A DNA stretch of 64,000 bases from CAZEJS01 sp964512645 (GCA_964512645.1 CAZEJS010000008.1:1-64000); one strand, 5' to 3'. Shown: positions 34,214 through 44,822, counted from the first letter of the stretch. Made by a program: numbers and translations. Notes: generated by a model not told the origin, from the letters alone.

Positions 34214-37200
34214 TCAGGCGAGCGGGAGCGTAAGGGTGAAGAGCGAGCCCACTCCCGGGTCGCTCGAAAGGCCGACTTCTCCTCCCATCGACTCGACCAG
34301 CTCCCTGGCGATATACAGCCCCAGCCCCGTTCCCGGGAAAGACCTGGTCTCGCTGCTGTCGATCTGGTAGAACCTCTCGAAGATCCGCTCCCGCAGCTCA
34401 GGCGGCACCCCGATGCCTTCGTCCCTGACGCCTATTTCCACCATCTCTCCGGCCTGTTTCGCCGAGATGGTTACGCGTCCTCCGTCCGGCGAGAACTTGA
34501 GCGCGTTGCGCACCAGGTTTCCGAGGGCCACCTCCGCCTTCTCCCGGTCGCCCAGCGCCATCAGCGGGGACCCGGGGATGTCGTACACGACCTCGTGCAG
34601 GCCCTCCACGCGCTCCTGCTCGTCGCCGACCTCCCTGCACAGCGCGGAGATATCGAACGGCTCCCGTGCCACCTCGAGGCGCCCTTCCTCGATGCGGGAC
34701 ATGTCCAGGATGTTCTCGATCAAATCTTCGAGGGCGATGGACTTCTTGAGCATGATCTCGATCGAGTCCCTCCTGGTCTCTTCGTCCACCTGGTCGTAGT
34801 GTTCAGAAAGCGTCCTGGCGAACCCTTCTATGACCGCCAGGGGAGAGCGGAGTTCGTGGGATACGGTGGAGACGAAGTCCGACTTCATGCGGTCCAGGAC
34901 CGTCAGTTCCCTGTTCGCCGCCTCGAGCGCCTCCATGTGGCGCCTGGTCTCCTCGTAAAGCCTCGCGTTCTGTATCGCCACTCCCGCCTGTCGGCCTATC
35001 GCCTCCAGGAGGAGGATGTCCTCGGCGGAGAAGTCGCGGCCTTCTGACGGCCGCTCAAGCGCGAAAACGCCCACCACCTCATCGCCGGCTATCAGGGGCA
35101 GCGCCGCCGCGAAGTCGACGCCGGTGCGCTGCAGCACCTGGTCGGTGGCGACCAGCCGCCGCGTTTCTTCGTCAAGGGAGTGTTCGCCGCCGATGATTAT
35201 CGTGCGCTTCTTCGAGACCACCGCCCCGCCGATCCCCTCGTCGATAAGGAGGTGGAGGTCGTCCAGAATGCCTGCGTCGAGGTTGCAGGAGGCGCCGAAA
35301 GCGAACGACTCCCTGCCCGGCTCCACAAGGCCGATGAGCGCCGAACGGGAGCCGACCGCGCGCGCGGCTTCGGCGACCGTCCTCTCCAGCAGCGTCTGGA
35401 GCTCCAGCTCCGCGGAGATGCCCTGGGCGCTGCGGTAGAGCAGGGACAGCCTCTCGTGCTCCGCCGCGAGCTGCCGGTAGATGAGCGCGTTCTCTATAGA
35501 CACGCCGATCTCAGCGCCGGCGGCGTCGTAGAAAGCCAGGTCGCGTTCTTCGAACGTGCCCGCGACCCGTGATCCGAGGAGTATCACTCCAATCGACTTC
35601 TCGCCGCTGTAGAGAGGGATGAACAGCGCCTGCTCCATGCCCTTCTCGGCCAGGCCCCCGGCGAACGGAGGGACGGAAGCGGCGCCCGGCCCGCCGAGCT
35701 CGACCAGCAGCGACCCCTGCCACCTCGTCGAGAGCCACGTCACGAGGCTGTCCGTTCTATCCTCGTCCAGCCCCAGGCGGTCGGCGTCCGCCCTCGGGTC
35801 GACCACGATCACCGCCTGCTTTCTTCCAGGCCCCGGGGCCAGCAGGACCATTCCCGCGTCCGCCCTGCTCGCGCCGAGGGTGACCTTGAGTATCTCCTCG
35901 AGCGCGATGTCAACGTCGAGGGTGCTGGTGGACGCCCTGACTATCTCGTTGAGCGAGTGCAGCTGAGCGGAGCGGCGCTCGGTCTCCTCCTCGGCTTTCT
36001 TCCGCTCGCTGATGTCCCGAAGCGCGGATAGCGCGACCTCCTCCCCCCATATCCTGGTCATCCTGGAGGTCGCCTCCACCGGGAGGGTGCCCCCGTCCTT
36101 GCGGAGGAGCCGCGACTCGAACGTCAAGGCGTCCTCGCCGGACAAGGCCCCGGCCAGCCTCTCGTACCCCGGCCGCAGGCGCTCCGGCACCAGGTCCCTC
36201 ACGTTCATCGTTTGGAGTTCGTCAAGTTCGCGTCCGGTGTAAGCCGTCGCCCTCTCGTTGGCGCTGATTATCGAACCGTCGATGGAATGCACGATGAACG
36301 CGTCGCCGGCGCTCGAAAAAAGGGTCGAATAGGCCTCGGCGGCCGCCTCGACCTCTCCTCTCATCCTCTTCTGCTCGGTGACGTCCTGCACGGTCACCAG
36401 CAGCTCCCCTGCTCCCTGCTCGGTCATGCCGAGGGCGGTCACGGTGATCTGCACGTCGATCAATGCGCCGTCGGCCCGCTTGAGCCTGTCCTCAAGGGAG
36501 AAGGTCCCGTCCTCCAGGAGCGCCCTGACCATGCGCCCCGCCATCTCCTCGAACCTCTCGGGCTCCGGCATCAGGGTCTCGAGGGTCCTGCCCTTCAGCT
36601 CGGCCAGGCTGTACCCCGAGAGCACTCCCATCCTGCTGTTGGCCCAGGTGACGACGCCATTGGAGAGCGCCACCAGCCCCTCGCCGATGTTCTCGGTTAT
36701 CCTCGTGCGGAACTTCTCCGATTTCGCAAGCTCTTCGACGAAATCTTTCCGTTCCAGAGCCCGGGATACCGTAAGGGCCGTTTCCCTGAGCAGCTCGAGG
36801 TCGGGCTCGGACCACGTCATGCGCGCTCCCAGGGAGGCGTAGCCGAGCACCCCCCTGAAGGCGTCTCGCACGAACAGCGGGATGGCCGCGAATGACTCGA
36901 TGCCGTACTCGTCCCGGAACCTGCCGGCCACGTCATCCGGGAGAGTCCCGGCGTCGGAGAAGATGACCTCTTCTCCCGAGCCGAGCTTCGAGAACAGGTA
37001 CGGGTATTCCCCGATGCTGCGGCCGCGCAGCCCGGTGGTGAACGGCTCGGCGCCCCCGGACCACTCGAGGGACCTGGCTATCGTACTGCCGTCCTGCCCG
37101 ATCTCCACGTGGAAAGCCGTGCTCCCTCCCAGCAGTACCGACAGGCTCTCGAGCGTGAAGAGTATCGCCCCGTCCATGTCTTCCGGGTCGACGAAGCGGG

Positions 37201-40159
37201 CGGTGATGTCGGCAAGCGTCTCCTCGACCTTGAGCCTCCGCTCGCGCTCTTCCTCTACCCGCCTCCGCTCGGTGACGTCGCGGACCACCAGGATCTCGAT
37301 CGCGTTCTCTCCCGGCCAGCCGACCAGGCCAGAATTGACTTCCACGAAGAGGACGACGCCATCCTCGCGCAGGCACCGCAGCTCGTAGTTGGGGCGGCCC
37401 TTGCCGGTCTTGAAGTCGCGCGCGAGGTCCGCGCCGGCGTTCTCTCGATCGTCGGGGTGGACGAAGCTCAACACGTTCATGCCGGCAAGCCCGCCGGCCT
37501 CCACGCCGAGCGTGGACTCGGCCGCCCTGTTCGCGTACAGGACCTCCCCGGCCCTGTTGATCGAAACGATGGCGTCGTGGGAAGTCTCCACAATGGTTCG
37601 GTACTTCCCCTCCGATTCCGCGAGCTTCCGCTGCGCCAGCGTGCTGTCGGTGACGTCGGAGGCTATAAGCATCACGTTGGCGTCGGGGCCCGGCTCTCCG
37701 AGGATCACCGTCGTCGTCTCGAAGAACCTCTCTTCTCCCATCACCAGCGAGCGCACCGGGAACCTGGAGACGTTGCGGCCTGCCTCCCATTCGCGCACGA
37801 ACTTCCTGCGCGTGGCGTCCATCTCGTCGGGGTGCACGAAGTCGTAGACGCTTCCCCCTGCCACCTCCCCGGCGGGCTTGCCGGCAAGCCTCGCCCCGGC
37901 GCTGTTCGCGAAGAGTATCGTGCCCCGGGGGCCGGCTATCATTATGGCGTCGCGCGAGGACTCCACGAGCGTCCGGTATCTCTCTTCCGACTGCTTCAGC
38001 GCCTGCTGGGCCTCGACCCTGTCGGTCACGTCGTTGGCGGCAACGACAGTGACCCTCTTCCCGCCTATGGTCATGGGCGTCTGCACGAGCTGGATGACCG
38101 CGACGCTGCCGTCGGCGCGCTCGAATTTCACGTCGTAACTCCGCGGCACGGTATCGTCACCCGCCAGTCGGCGGGCCACGTACCCTCGTATCCTCCGGCG
38201 GTCCTCCGGCAGCGCGTGCTCGAGGATGTCCTCGACGGTGGAAAACTCGGCGCTGTCGTGCCCGATTATCTGCCCGGCGTCCGCGTTGATGTACAGGACG
38301 TCCCGGCCGTCGTGGACTATGAAGCCCACGCCGCTGTTCTCCATTACGGTCCGGTAGCGCTCCTCCGATTCGCTGAGGTCCCGGAGCAGGGAAGCGTTGC
38401 GTATGGCTATCGAGGACTGCCTGGAGAACGTCTCGACGAGCTCTGTCTCGGCGCGGGTGAACTTCCTGCTGCGTCCGACCGTCGCCAGGTACACGGTCCC
38501 GATGAATCTCCCTTCGGCCACCAGCGGCACGTGCAAAGAAGACCGGACGCCCAAGTCCCGCGAGACGTATTCGGGCACCCTCTCGTCCGACGCCACGTCT
38601 TCCACCGCCACCGGCTCCAGGGTCCTGGCGACCTCCAGGGCCACCTTGTGCACCCTCAGCGGAGCGTCCGGCATGATCCCGCTCCCGACGGCCTCTGCCG
38701 GGTATCCCGCGGCCATCCTGATGCTCTCGGAGCCCTCGTCGAACAGGAAAATGCCGCAGACGTCCACCTCCAGGAGCCCGGCGATCTGCTTCGCCACTTC
38801 CTGGAGGGCGCCCGCCAGGTCGGTAGCCCCCGTCAGCGCCTGGTTGACCTTCAGCAGGGCGGTGGCTTCCATTACCCTCTTCTCCGCCCGCAGTCTCAGG
38901 AAAGCGTTCTCGGCGCCGAGCTCGATCGCGTCGGCGCAGGCCTTCAGCACCCCCATCCCCATCTCCTCCGGGGTGGGGTCCCCGCGGTAGCCGAGAACCA
39001 CCAGCCCCAGGGGATGGCCCCCGGGGAACAGCGGTACCGCGACCATCCCGGAGTTTCGTTCCTCCCTGTTGGATTTCTCCACCTCGGCGTGGAGCCTGGT
39101 GCCCGGGCGGGCGACCTCTATCCTCCTGTTGTAGACAGCGGTTGCCGGGAAAACCCGCTCCGTTCCGCCGATCAGTTCGCCCGAGCCGCTTCCCTCGAAC
39201 CCCAGCGCGGCCACCTTTCGCGCCTCGGTGGCGCCGCTCTCGAGGATGAAGGCCGCGCCGTTGGAGTAGGCCGGGAGCCGGAGAAACAGCTCCAGCGAAC
39301 CCGCGAGCAGGTCCTCCAGGCCGGCGGCCGTTCCGGCGCGCGAGAGCACCGCGTTCACGATCTCCAGCTCCGCCGCCCTCTTCTCGGCTTCCTTCCTGGT
39401 GGCGAACCGCTCGGTGACATCCTGGCCGATGGCGATTCCTATGGACCCCTCTCCGCCGGCCGATGGCGTGTACGTCCAGGACACCATGACGCGCGAGCCG
39501 GACCTGGTGATAAGCGGTATCAGTGCGGGCTCCTGGGGCCTCGGCCCCTCGTGCGGCTCAGAGAAATAGCTCCTTGCCGTCTCGATCGCGTCGGCCGGAA
39601 TCAGCATGTCGATCCCGCCGCCATCCAGGATCTCCCGCTCGCGGTACCCGGTCACTTCTTCCGCGACCCTGTTGACCAGTTCCACCCGGCCTCTCTCCCC
39701 GAAGCCGAGCACGATCGAGTTGATCGACTCGAGCAGGGCGCGGGATTTCTCCCTCTCCCTGGCGACCTCGCGCTTCAGGGTCGTCGCCTCGTGGACGTCC
39801 ATGCCGACCATCACGACCACGTCCCGCCCCTGTCCCTTCATGTAGAAGTACAGCGTCTCGTGGTCGCGCCAACCTTCGCCGGTCCTTACGCGCATCTCGC
39901 GCCGGGCCCACCGCTTAGTGCGGACCACCTCTTCGAACGGGCAGTCACGGCACACCTCGCGGGAGCCCCTGATGCTCTGATGGCACTTGTGGCCGATTTC
40001 CACGGAGCCCCACAGCTTCACCGCGCGGTCGTTCATGTAGAGGATGTCTCTGTTGGTGGACAGCAGGACGACGGACGCGCCAACGGCGTTCACGAAGTCC
40101 TGGAAAAGATCGAGTGCCGGTGCCGGTGCCGGCGGTTCGTGTTTGTTGCGATCGAACAT
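34214..40159 (-). CDS. Giant soluble PAS/GAF sensor histidine kinase
   Basis: This protein is 1981 residues long with no membrane segment. Approximate order: PAS 20-110 (with CHQSIRG and CRDCP Cys residues), PAS 140-250, GAF 265-420, GAF 430-590, PAS 598-715, PAS 725-840, PAS 850-960, GAF 985-1135, PAS 1145-1260, PAS 1275-1385, GAF 1400-1555, GAF 1570-1730, HisKA 1760-1825, HATPase 1870-1980. The phospho-acceptor lies in VSHELRSPLAVIEG, and the ATP site shows NALKFSPDG, DEGIGVP and GTGLGLYIA. No receiver domain or response regulator gene is present nearby. It starts 47 bases after gyrA, so it may be co-transcribed with gyrase. The ligands sensed are unknown; bound small molecules or redox state are possible. 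Confidence 0.93.
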   Translation of the reverse strand: MFDRNKHEPPAPAPALDLFQDFVNAVGASVVLLSTNRDILYMNDRAVKLWGSVEIGHKCHQSIRGSREVCRDCPFEEVVRTKRWARREMRVRTGEGWRDHETLYFYMKGQGRDVVVMVGMDVHEATTLKREVAREREKSRALLESINSIVLGFGERGRVELVNRVAEEVTGYREREILDGGGIDMLIPADAIETARSYFSEPHEGPRPQEPALIPLITRSGSRVMVSWTYTPSAGGEGSIGIAIGQDVTERFATRKEAEKRAAELEIVNAVLSRAGTAAGLEDLLAGSLELFLRLPAYSNGAAFILESGATEARKVAALGFEGSGSGELIGGTERVFPATAVYNRRIEVARPGTRLHAEVEKSNREERNSGMVAVPLFPGGHPLGLVVLGYRGDPTPEEMGMGVLKACADAIELGAENAFLRLRAEKRVMEATALLKVNQALTGATDLAGALQEVAKQIAGLLEVDVCGIFLFDEGSESIRMAAGYPAEAVGSGIMPDAPLRVHKVALEVARTLEPVAVEDVASDERVPEYVSRDLGVRSSLHVPLVAEGRFIGTVYLATVGRSRKFTRAETELVETFSRQSSIAIRNASLLRDLSESEERYRTVMENSGVGFIVHDGRDVLYINADAGQIIGHDSAEFSTVEDILEHALPEDRRRIRGYVARRLAGDDTVPRSYDVKFERADGSVAVIQLVQTPMTIGGKRVTVVAANDVTDRVEAQQALKQSEERYRTLVESSRDAIMIAGPRGTILFANSAGARLAGKPAGEVAGGSVYDFVHPDEMDATRRKFVREWEAGRNVSRFPVRSLVMGEERFFETTTVILGEPGPDANVMLIASDVTDSTLAQRKLAESEGKYRTIVETSHDAIVSINRAGEVLYANRAAESTLGVEAGGLAGMNVLSFVHPDDRENAGADLARDFKTGKGRPNYELRCLREDGVVLFVEVNSGLVGWPGENAIEILVVRDVTERRRVEEERERRLKVEETLADITARFVDPEDMDGAILFTLESLSVLLGGSTAFHVEIGQDGSTIARSLEWSGGAEPFTTGLRGRSIGEYPYLFSKLGSGEEVIFSDAGTLPDDVAGRFRDEYGIESFAAIPLFVRDAFRGVLGYASLGARMTWSEPDLELLRETALTVSRALERKDFVEELAKSEKFRTRITENIGEGLVALSNGVVTWANSRMGVLSGYSLAELKGRTLETLMPEPERFEEMAGRMVRALLEDGTFSLEDRLKRADGALIDVQITVTALGMTEQGAGELLVTVQDVTEQKRMRGEVEAAAEAYSTLFSSAGDAFIVHSIDGSIISANERATAYTGRELDELQTMNVRDLVPERLRPGYERLAGALSGEDALTFESRLLRKDGGTLPVEATSRMTRIWGEEVALSALRDISERKKAEEETERRSAQLHSLNEIVRASTSTLDVDIALEEILKVTLGASRADAGMVLLAPGPGRKQAVIVVDPRADADRLGLDEDRTDSLVTWLSTRWQGSLLVELGGPGAASVPPFAGGLAEKGMEQALFIPLYSGEKSIGVILLGSRVAGTFEERDLAFYDAAGAEIGVSIENALIYRQLAAEHERLSLLYRSAQGISAELELQTLLERTVAEAARAVGSRSALIGLVEPGRESFAFGASCNLDAGILDDLHLLIDEGIGGAVVSKKRTIIIGGEHSLDEETRRLVATDQVLQRTGVDFAAALPLIAGDEVVGVFALERPSEGRDFSAEDILLLEAIGRQAGVAIQNARLYEETRRHMEALEAANRELTVLDRMKSDFVSTVSHELRSPLAVIEGFARTLSEHYDQVDEETRRDSIEIMLKKSIALEDLIENILDMSRIEEGRLEVAREPFDISALCREVGDEQERVEGLHEVVYDIPGSPLMALGDREKAEVALGNLVRNALKFSPDGGRVTISAKQAGEMVEIGVRDEGIGVPPELRERIFERFYQIDSSETRSFPGTGLGLYIARELVESMGGEVGLSSDPGVGSLFTLTLPLA

Positions 40160-40206
40160 GGAATGCCCCCGCGCGTAGTGGTCTCAGGGGTCGCTGCGGC
40201 CCCGCG

Positions 40207-42705
40207 TCACGGGCCGTTCTCCTCCCCGCCCGCCGCCGGCCCTTCCTCGGGTTCGTCCTCGTCTTCTCCGGAGGAGTCGTCTCCGGCAACCACCAGGGCC
40301 ACTGCGCTCACCCGATCGTTCTCCAGCACCCTCATCACCTTGACGCCCTGCGTCGCGCGACCGGTCCTGGGGATCCCGTTGACAGGCACCCTGATCACTA
40401 TTCCCTCCTGGGAGACGACGAACAACTCCTGGTTGTCGCGCACGATCCTCGCGCCGGCGAGGACGCCCTTGATCTCGGTGAGCTTGATCGTGCGGACCCC
40501 CTTCCCGCCGCGTTTGTGCGTCGGGTAGAGCCCGGCCGAGGTGCGCTTCCCGAACCCGTTGGAGGTTATCACAAAAACGTCCGCGCCCTCCTTCAGCACT
40601 TCCATGGTGAGCACATGGTCGCCTTTGTTGAGGGTTATGCCTTTGACTCCGGCGGCCGGCCTTCCCATCGGCCTGCAGTCTTTCTCGCTGAACTTGATCG
40701 CCTGGCCTTGCTCCGTCACCAGCAGCATCTCTTCGCTGCCGTCGGTAAGCCGAGCCCTTATGAGCTCGTCACCCGGGAACAGCCTTAGTGCGATGATGCC
40801 GTCCTTGCGGGCGGTGTCGTAGAAGTCGAACCTGGTCTTCTTCACCAGGCCGTTCATGGTGGCCGTGACCAGGTACCTCTCCGGGCTGAACTCCTTGGTC
40901 GCGATCACCTCCACGATCTTCTCTCCCTGCTCGAGGGGGAGAAGGTTCACCATCGCCTTGCCCTTGCTCTGACGGCTGCCGGTGGGCAGTTCGTGTACTT
41001 TCAGGCGGTAGACCTTGCCGCGGTTGGAGAAGAAGAGGATGAAGTGGTGGGTGGTAGTGATAAACAGGTGCTCGACGAAATCGCCTTCCTTGAGGTCCAT
41101 CCCGGTGACGCCCCTGCCGCCCCTCTTCTGCTTGCGGAACGTCGTGACCGGCACCCTTTTCGCGTATCCGGAGTGGGTTATGGTGATGACCATCTCCTCC
41201 TCGGCGATGAGGTCCTCTATCGAGAGGTCCTCCGCCGGACCGACTATTTCGGTGCGCCTGTCGTCGCCGTGCCTGTCCTTGAGCTCCAGCATCTCCTCCT
41301 TGATGATCCGCAGCACCTTCGCCGGGTCGTCGAGGATCGCTCTGTACTCGACGATCTTCGCCCGCAGGTCCTCCAGCTCGTCCTTGACCTTCTGCCGCTC
41401 CAGGCCCGTCAGGCGCTGCAGTCTCATGTCGAGGATCGCCTGGGCCTGCGCCTCCGAGAGGTCGAACCTCTTCATCAGCGCCGCGCGGGCGTCATCCACC
41501 GTCTTCGATTTCCTGATGAGGGCTATGGTCTCGTCGAGGTTGTCCAGGGCGACCAGGAGCCCCTCCAGGATATGCGCCCTTTCCTCCGCCTTGCGCAGGT
41601 CGAACCTGGTCCGCCGAACGACCACGTCCTGCCTGTGTTCCACCTGTTTCCTGATGAGCTGCTTGAGGGGCATTGTCCGGGGAACGCCGTCGTCCAGGGC
41701 GAGCAGTATGATGCCGAACGAGTTCTGCATCTGGGTGTGCTTGTAGAGCTGGTTGAGGACAACCTCCGGCTCGGCCTCTTTCTTCAGCTCCACCACGAGT
41801 CTCATTCCGCTGCGGTCCGACTCATCACGCAGGTCGGAGATGCCCACCAGTGTCTTCGCCTTCACCAGCTCGGCTATCTTCTCGGCCAGTTTGGACTTGT
41901 TCACCTGGTAAGGCAGTTCGGTCACCACCACTCGCTGGCGTCCGCCCTTGATCTCCTCGAAGTGCGCCCTGGCACGGACCTGGATAATTCCGCGACCGGT
42001 GCTGTACGCCTGGAATATCCCTTCCTTTCCCATGATGCGCCCGCCGGTGGGGAAGTCGGGGCCCCCTATGTGCCGCATGAGGTCTTCCAGGGTTATCTCC
42101 GGGTCCTCGATGTAGGCCACGGTCGCGTCCACGACCTCCGAGAGGTTGTGCGGGGGTATGTTCGTGGCCATGCCCACGGCGATGCCGCCGGCCCCGTTTA
42201 CCAGGAGGTTGGGGAACTTGCCGGGAAGGACGACGGGTTCCTGCATGGACCCGTCGTAGTTCTCGGTGAAATCCACCGTTTCCTTCTTGATGTCCTCGAG
42301 AATCTCCAGCGCCGCCGGCGCCAGCCTGGCCTCCGTGTACCTCATCGCCGCCGCGGCGTCCCCGTCTACCGAACCGAAGTTGCCGTGTCCGTCGACCAGT
42401 TCGTACCGGTAGGAGAAATCCTGGGCCATCCTCACGAGCGTGTCGTAGATCGCCGCGTCCCCGTGAGGGTGATAGCGGCCCATCACGTCTCCGACGACTC
42501 GCGCGCACTTCCGGTGAGGCTGGTTGGGCGCGAGGCCCGATTCTCCCATGCTGTACAGTATCCGCCGGTGGACCGGCTTCAGGCCGTCCCTGGCGTCCGG
42601 CAGCGCCCTCTGCATGATCACGCTCATCGCGTACTCCAGGAAGGAGCGCTGCATCTCGTCCTCTAGCCCTACCGGTTCCACCCTGCCGCCGACAAGGTCG
42701 ATCAT
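40207..42705 (-). CDS. gyrA: DNA gyrase subunit A
   Basis: The 832-residue product is the DNA-cleaving subunit. The active-site Tyr is in MRYTEARLAP. The quinolone pocket reads YHPHGDAAIYDTLVRMAQDF, with Ala at the position that is Ser83 in E. coli. The GyrA-box needed for DNA wrapping is present as QKRGGRGVTGM. The C-terminal beta-pinwheel is complete and ends with a Glu/Asp-rich tail. It lies 40 bases after gyrB. Confidence 0.98.
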   Translation of the reverse strand: MIDLVGGRVEPVGLEDEMQRSFLEYAMSVIMQRALPDARDGLKPVHRRILYSMGESGLAPNQPHRKCARVVGDVMGRYHPHGDAAIYDTLVRMAQDFSYRYELVDGHGNFGSVDGDAAAAMRYTEARLAPAALEILEDIKKETVDFTENYDGSMQEPVVLPGKFPNLLVNGAGGIAVGMATNIPPHNLSEVVDATVAYIEDPEITLEDLMRHIGGPDFPTGGRIMGKEGIFQAYSTGRGIIQVRARAHFEEIKGGRQRVVVTELPYQVNKSKLAEKIAELVKAKTLVGISDLRDESDRSGMRLVVELKKEAEPEVVLNQLYKHTQMQNSFGIILLALDDGVPRTMPLKQLIRKQVEHRQDVVVRRTRFDLRKAEERAHILEGLLVALDNLDETIALIRKSKTVDDARAALMKRFDLSEAQAQAILDMRLQRLTGLERQKVKDELEDLRAKIVEYRAILDDPAKVLRIIKEEMLELKDRHGDDRRTEIVGPAEDLSIEDLIAEEEMVITITHSGYAKRVPVTTFRKQKRGGRGVTGMDLKEGDFVEHLFITTTHHFILFFSNRGKVYRLKVHELPTGSRQSKGKAMVNLLPLEQGEKIVEVIATKEFSPERYLVTATMNGLVKKTRFDFYDTARKDGIIALRLFPGDELIRARLTDGSEEMLLVTEQGQAIKFSEKDCRPMGRPAAGVKGITLNKGDHVLTMEVLKEGADVFVITSNGFGKRTSAGLYPTHKRGGKGVRTIKLTEIKGVLAGARIVRDNQELFVVSQEGIVIRVPVNGIPRTGRATQGVKVMRVLENDRVSAVALVVAGDDSSGEDEDEPEEGPAAGGEENGP

Positions 42706-42745
42706 CTGTACGCAATCCTTTCGGGGTCCGCCGTACGCATTTAGA

Positions 42746-44683
42746 TCAGATGTCCAGGAACCTTACGTCCGCCGCGTGTTCCTGGATAAAAGTGCGCCTC
42801 GCTTCGACGTCGTTGCCCATCAGCGTGTCGAACACCATGTCCACGGCGACCGCGTCCTCGATGTTCACCTGGAGAAGGTTCCTCCTCTGCGGGTCCATTG
42901 TCGTCTCCCAGAGCTGTTCCGGGTTCATCTCCCCGAGGCCCTTGAACCTCTGCACCTGGGCTTTCTTGCCGTTGTTCTCTTTAATTACCCTCTCCATCTC
43001 GACGTCGTCGTAGGCGTAGAAGTGTTTCTTCCCTATCGTGAGCCTGTAGAGGGGGGGCTGGGCCACGTAGATGTAGCCCTCCTCTATCAGCTCCGGCATG
43101 TACCGGTAGAAGAACGTGAGCAGCAGCGTCCTGATATGCGCTCCGTCCACGTCGGCGTCCGTCATGATAATAGCCCGGTGGTACCTTGCCCTGGATATGT
43201 CGAACTCGTCCCTGACGTTCGTGCCCAGCGCCGTGATGATCGCCTGTATCTCCTGGGACGAGAAAACCCTGCTGGGTCCGGCCTTCTCGACGTTGAGTAT
43301 CTTTCCCCTCAGCGGGAGGATCGCCTGGAAGCTGCGGTCTCTGGCCTGCTTCGCGGACCCCCCGGCGCTGTCCCCCTCGACCAGGTAGATTTCGCAGAGG
43401 GAGGGGTCCTTGATCGAGCAGTCGGCGAGCTTTCCCGGGAGGGAACTGCTCTCCAGGATGCTCTGCCTCCTCACCAGCTCCCTTGCCTGTCTCGCCGCGG
43501 AGCGGGCCCTCGAGGCGGTGAGCGCCTTGTTCACAATGTTCTTCGCGTCGGCGGGGTTCTCTTCGAGGAACTCGGCAAGCCTGGCGTTCACGGTCGATTC
43601 GACGAATCCCTTGATGTCGGGATTGCCCAGTTTCGTCTTGGTCTGGCCCTCGAACTGGGGCTCTTCCATCTTTACGCTCACCACGGCCACGAGTCCCTCG
43701 CGCACGTCCTCCCCAGAGAGGCTGTTGTCCTTCTCCTTGAGCAGGCCGCGGTTCTTCGCGTATTCGTTCAGGGTCCTTGTCAGGGCCGCCTTGAACCCCA
43801 CCAGGTGGGAGCCACCCTCGTGGGTGTTGATGTTGTTGGTGAACGTGAAGATGCTGTCCAGGAAGCCGTTGTTGTACTGCAGCGCCACCTCGACCTCGGC
43901 GTCCTCCCTGGACCCTCTCATGTAGGTGACCCTCTTCTGGATTGTCTCTTTGGTGCCGTTGAGGAACAACACGAAGTCTACGATGCCGCCCTTGTACCGG
44001 TAGACGTCCTTGCGCGCCTGTTCCTCGCTCCTCCTGTCTTCCACTGTTATCTCGAGGCCGGCGTTGAGGTACGCCACCTCCCTGATCCTCTGGGCTATTG
44101 TCTCGTACCTGTACTCGGTCTCCTCGAAGATGCTGCCGTCGGCCTTGAACGTTATCGACGTGCCCGTCCCGTGGGACTTCCCGCACTTCTCCACCGGGCC
44201 CCGGGGCTTTCCCCGCTCGTACTCCTGCCTGAACACCGAGCCGTCCCTGCTGACCTCGACCACCAGCCATTCCGAGAGCGCGTTCACCACCGACAGCCCC
44301 ACGCCGTGAAGGCCCCCTGCGACTTTGTAACCGCCGCCGCCGAACTTCCCCCCCGCGTGGAGCATCGTGAGCACTATCTCGAGCGCCGACTTCTTGAACC
44401 TCGCGATCTCTCCTACCGGTATTCCCCTGCCGTCGTCCGTCACCGTGACGGACCCGTCGGGGTTAAGGGTTATCGATATGTGTCCGCAGTGGCCCGCCAT
44501 CGCCTCGTCGATGCTGTTGTCGGCCACCTCGTAGACCAGGTGGTGTAGACCCCTTGCGCCCGTCGACCCGACGTACATCCCGGGGCGCTTGCGGACGGCC
44601 TCCAGCCCGTCCAGCACTGTTATGCTCTTCGCGTCATAGGCCTGTTCCAGGTCCTTTTCTTCCAACTGATTCCACCTCTTCAC
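42746..44683 (-). CDS. gyrB: DNA gyrase subunit B
   Basis: The 645-residue ATPase subunit begins ITVLDGLEAVRKRPGMYVGS. The ATP site includes NSIDEAMAGHC, DDGRGIPVG and GLHGVGLSVVNALSEW. The TOPRIM metal site is EGDSAGGSAKQARDR and later DADVDGAHIRTLLLTF. The length fits the actinobacterial/firmicute form. It is followed by gyrA in the same operon. Confidence 0.98.
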   Translation of the reverse strand: MKRWNQLEEKDLEQAYDAKSITVLDGLEAVRKRPGMYVGSTGARGLHHLVYEVADNSIDEAMAGHCGHISITLNPDGSVTVTDDGRGIPVGEIARFKKSALEIVLTMLHAGGKFGGGGYKVAGGLHGVGLSVVNALSEWLVVEVSRDGSVFRQEYERGKPRGPVEKCGKSHGTGTSITFKADGSIFEETEYRYETIAQRIREVAYLNAGLEITVEDRRSEEQARKDVYRYKGGIVDFVLFLNGTKETIQKRVTYMRGSREDAEVEVALQYNNGFLDSIFTFTNNINTHEGGSHLVGFKAALTRTLNEYAKNRGLLKEKDNSLSGEDVREGLVAVVSVKMEEPQFEGQTKTKLGNPDIKGFVESTVNARLAEFLEENPADAKNIVNKALTASRARSAARQARELVRRQSILESSSLPGKLADCSIKDPSLCEIYLVEGDSAGGSAKQARDRSFQAILPLRGKILNVEKAGPSRVFSSQEIQAIITALGTNVRDEFDISRARYHRAIIMTDADVDGAHIRTLLLTFFYRYMPELIEEGYIYVAQPPLYRLTIGKKHFYAYDDVEMERVIKENNGKKAQVQRFKGLGEMNPEQLWETTMDPQRRNLLQVNIEDAVAVDMVFDTLMGNDVEARRTFIQEHAADVRFLDI

Positions 44684-44762
44684 AATAGCGGACAGGGGTT
44701 GGCGGATTTCGAGGTCTTCAAGGCTCGAGATATGATGGCTCGCGGGCAGAAATCATGTATTC

Positions 44763-44794
44763 ATTATACCACCGGGAGGGTGCCGTTTCCGCAA
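44763..44794 (-). promoter_or_regulatory. Possible gyrB promoter
   Basis: On the minus strand a perfect TATAAT (44763-44768) lies about 80 bases upstream of gyrB. TTGCGG (44789-44794) is the nearest -35-like sequence, but the 20-base spacing is too long, so only the -10 is convincing. Confidence 0.35.
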
Positions 44795-44822
44795 GGCGCG
44801 GGCACGCGCGACCTCGCTCTGT

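Noticed and set aside
37109..40528. 1139-residue open frame on the plus strand
   Set aside because: It is antisense to the histidine kinase and gyrA and shows no family motif.
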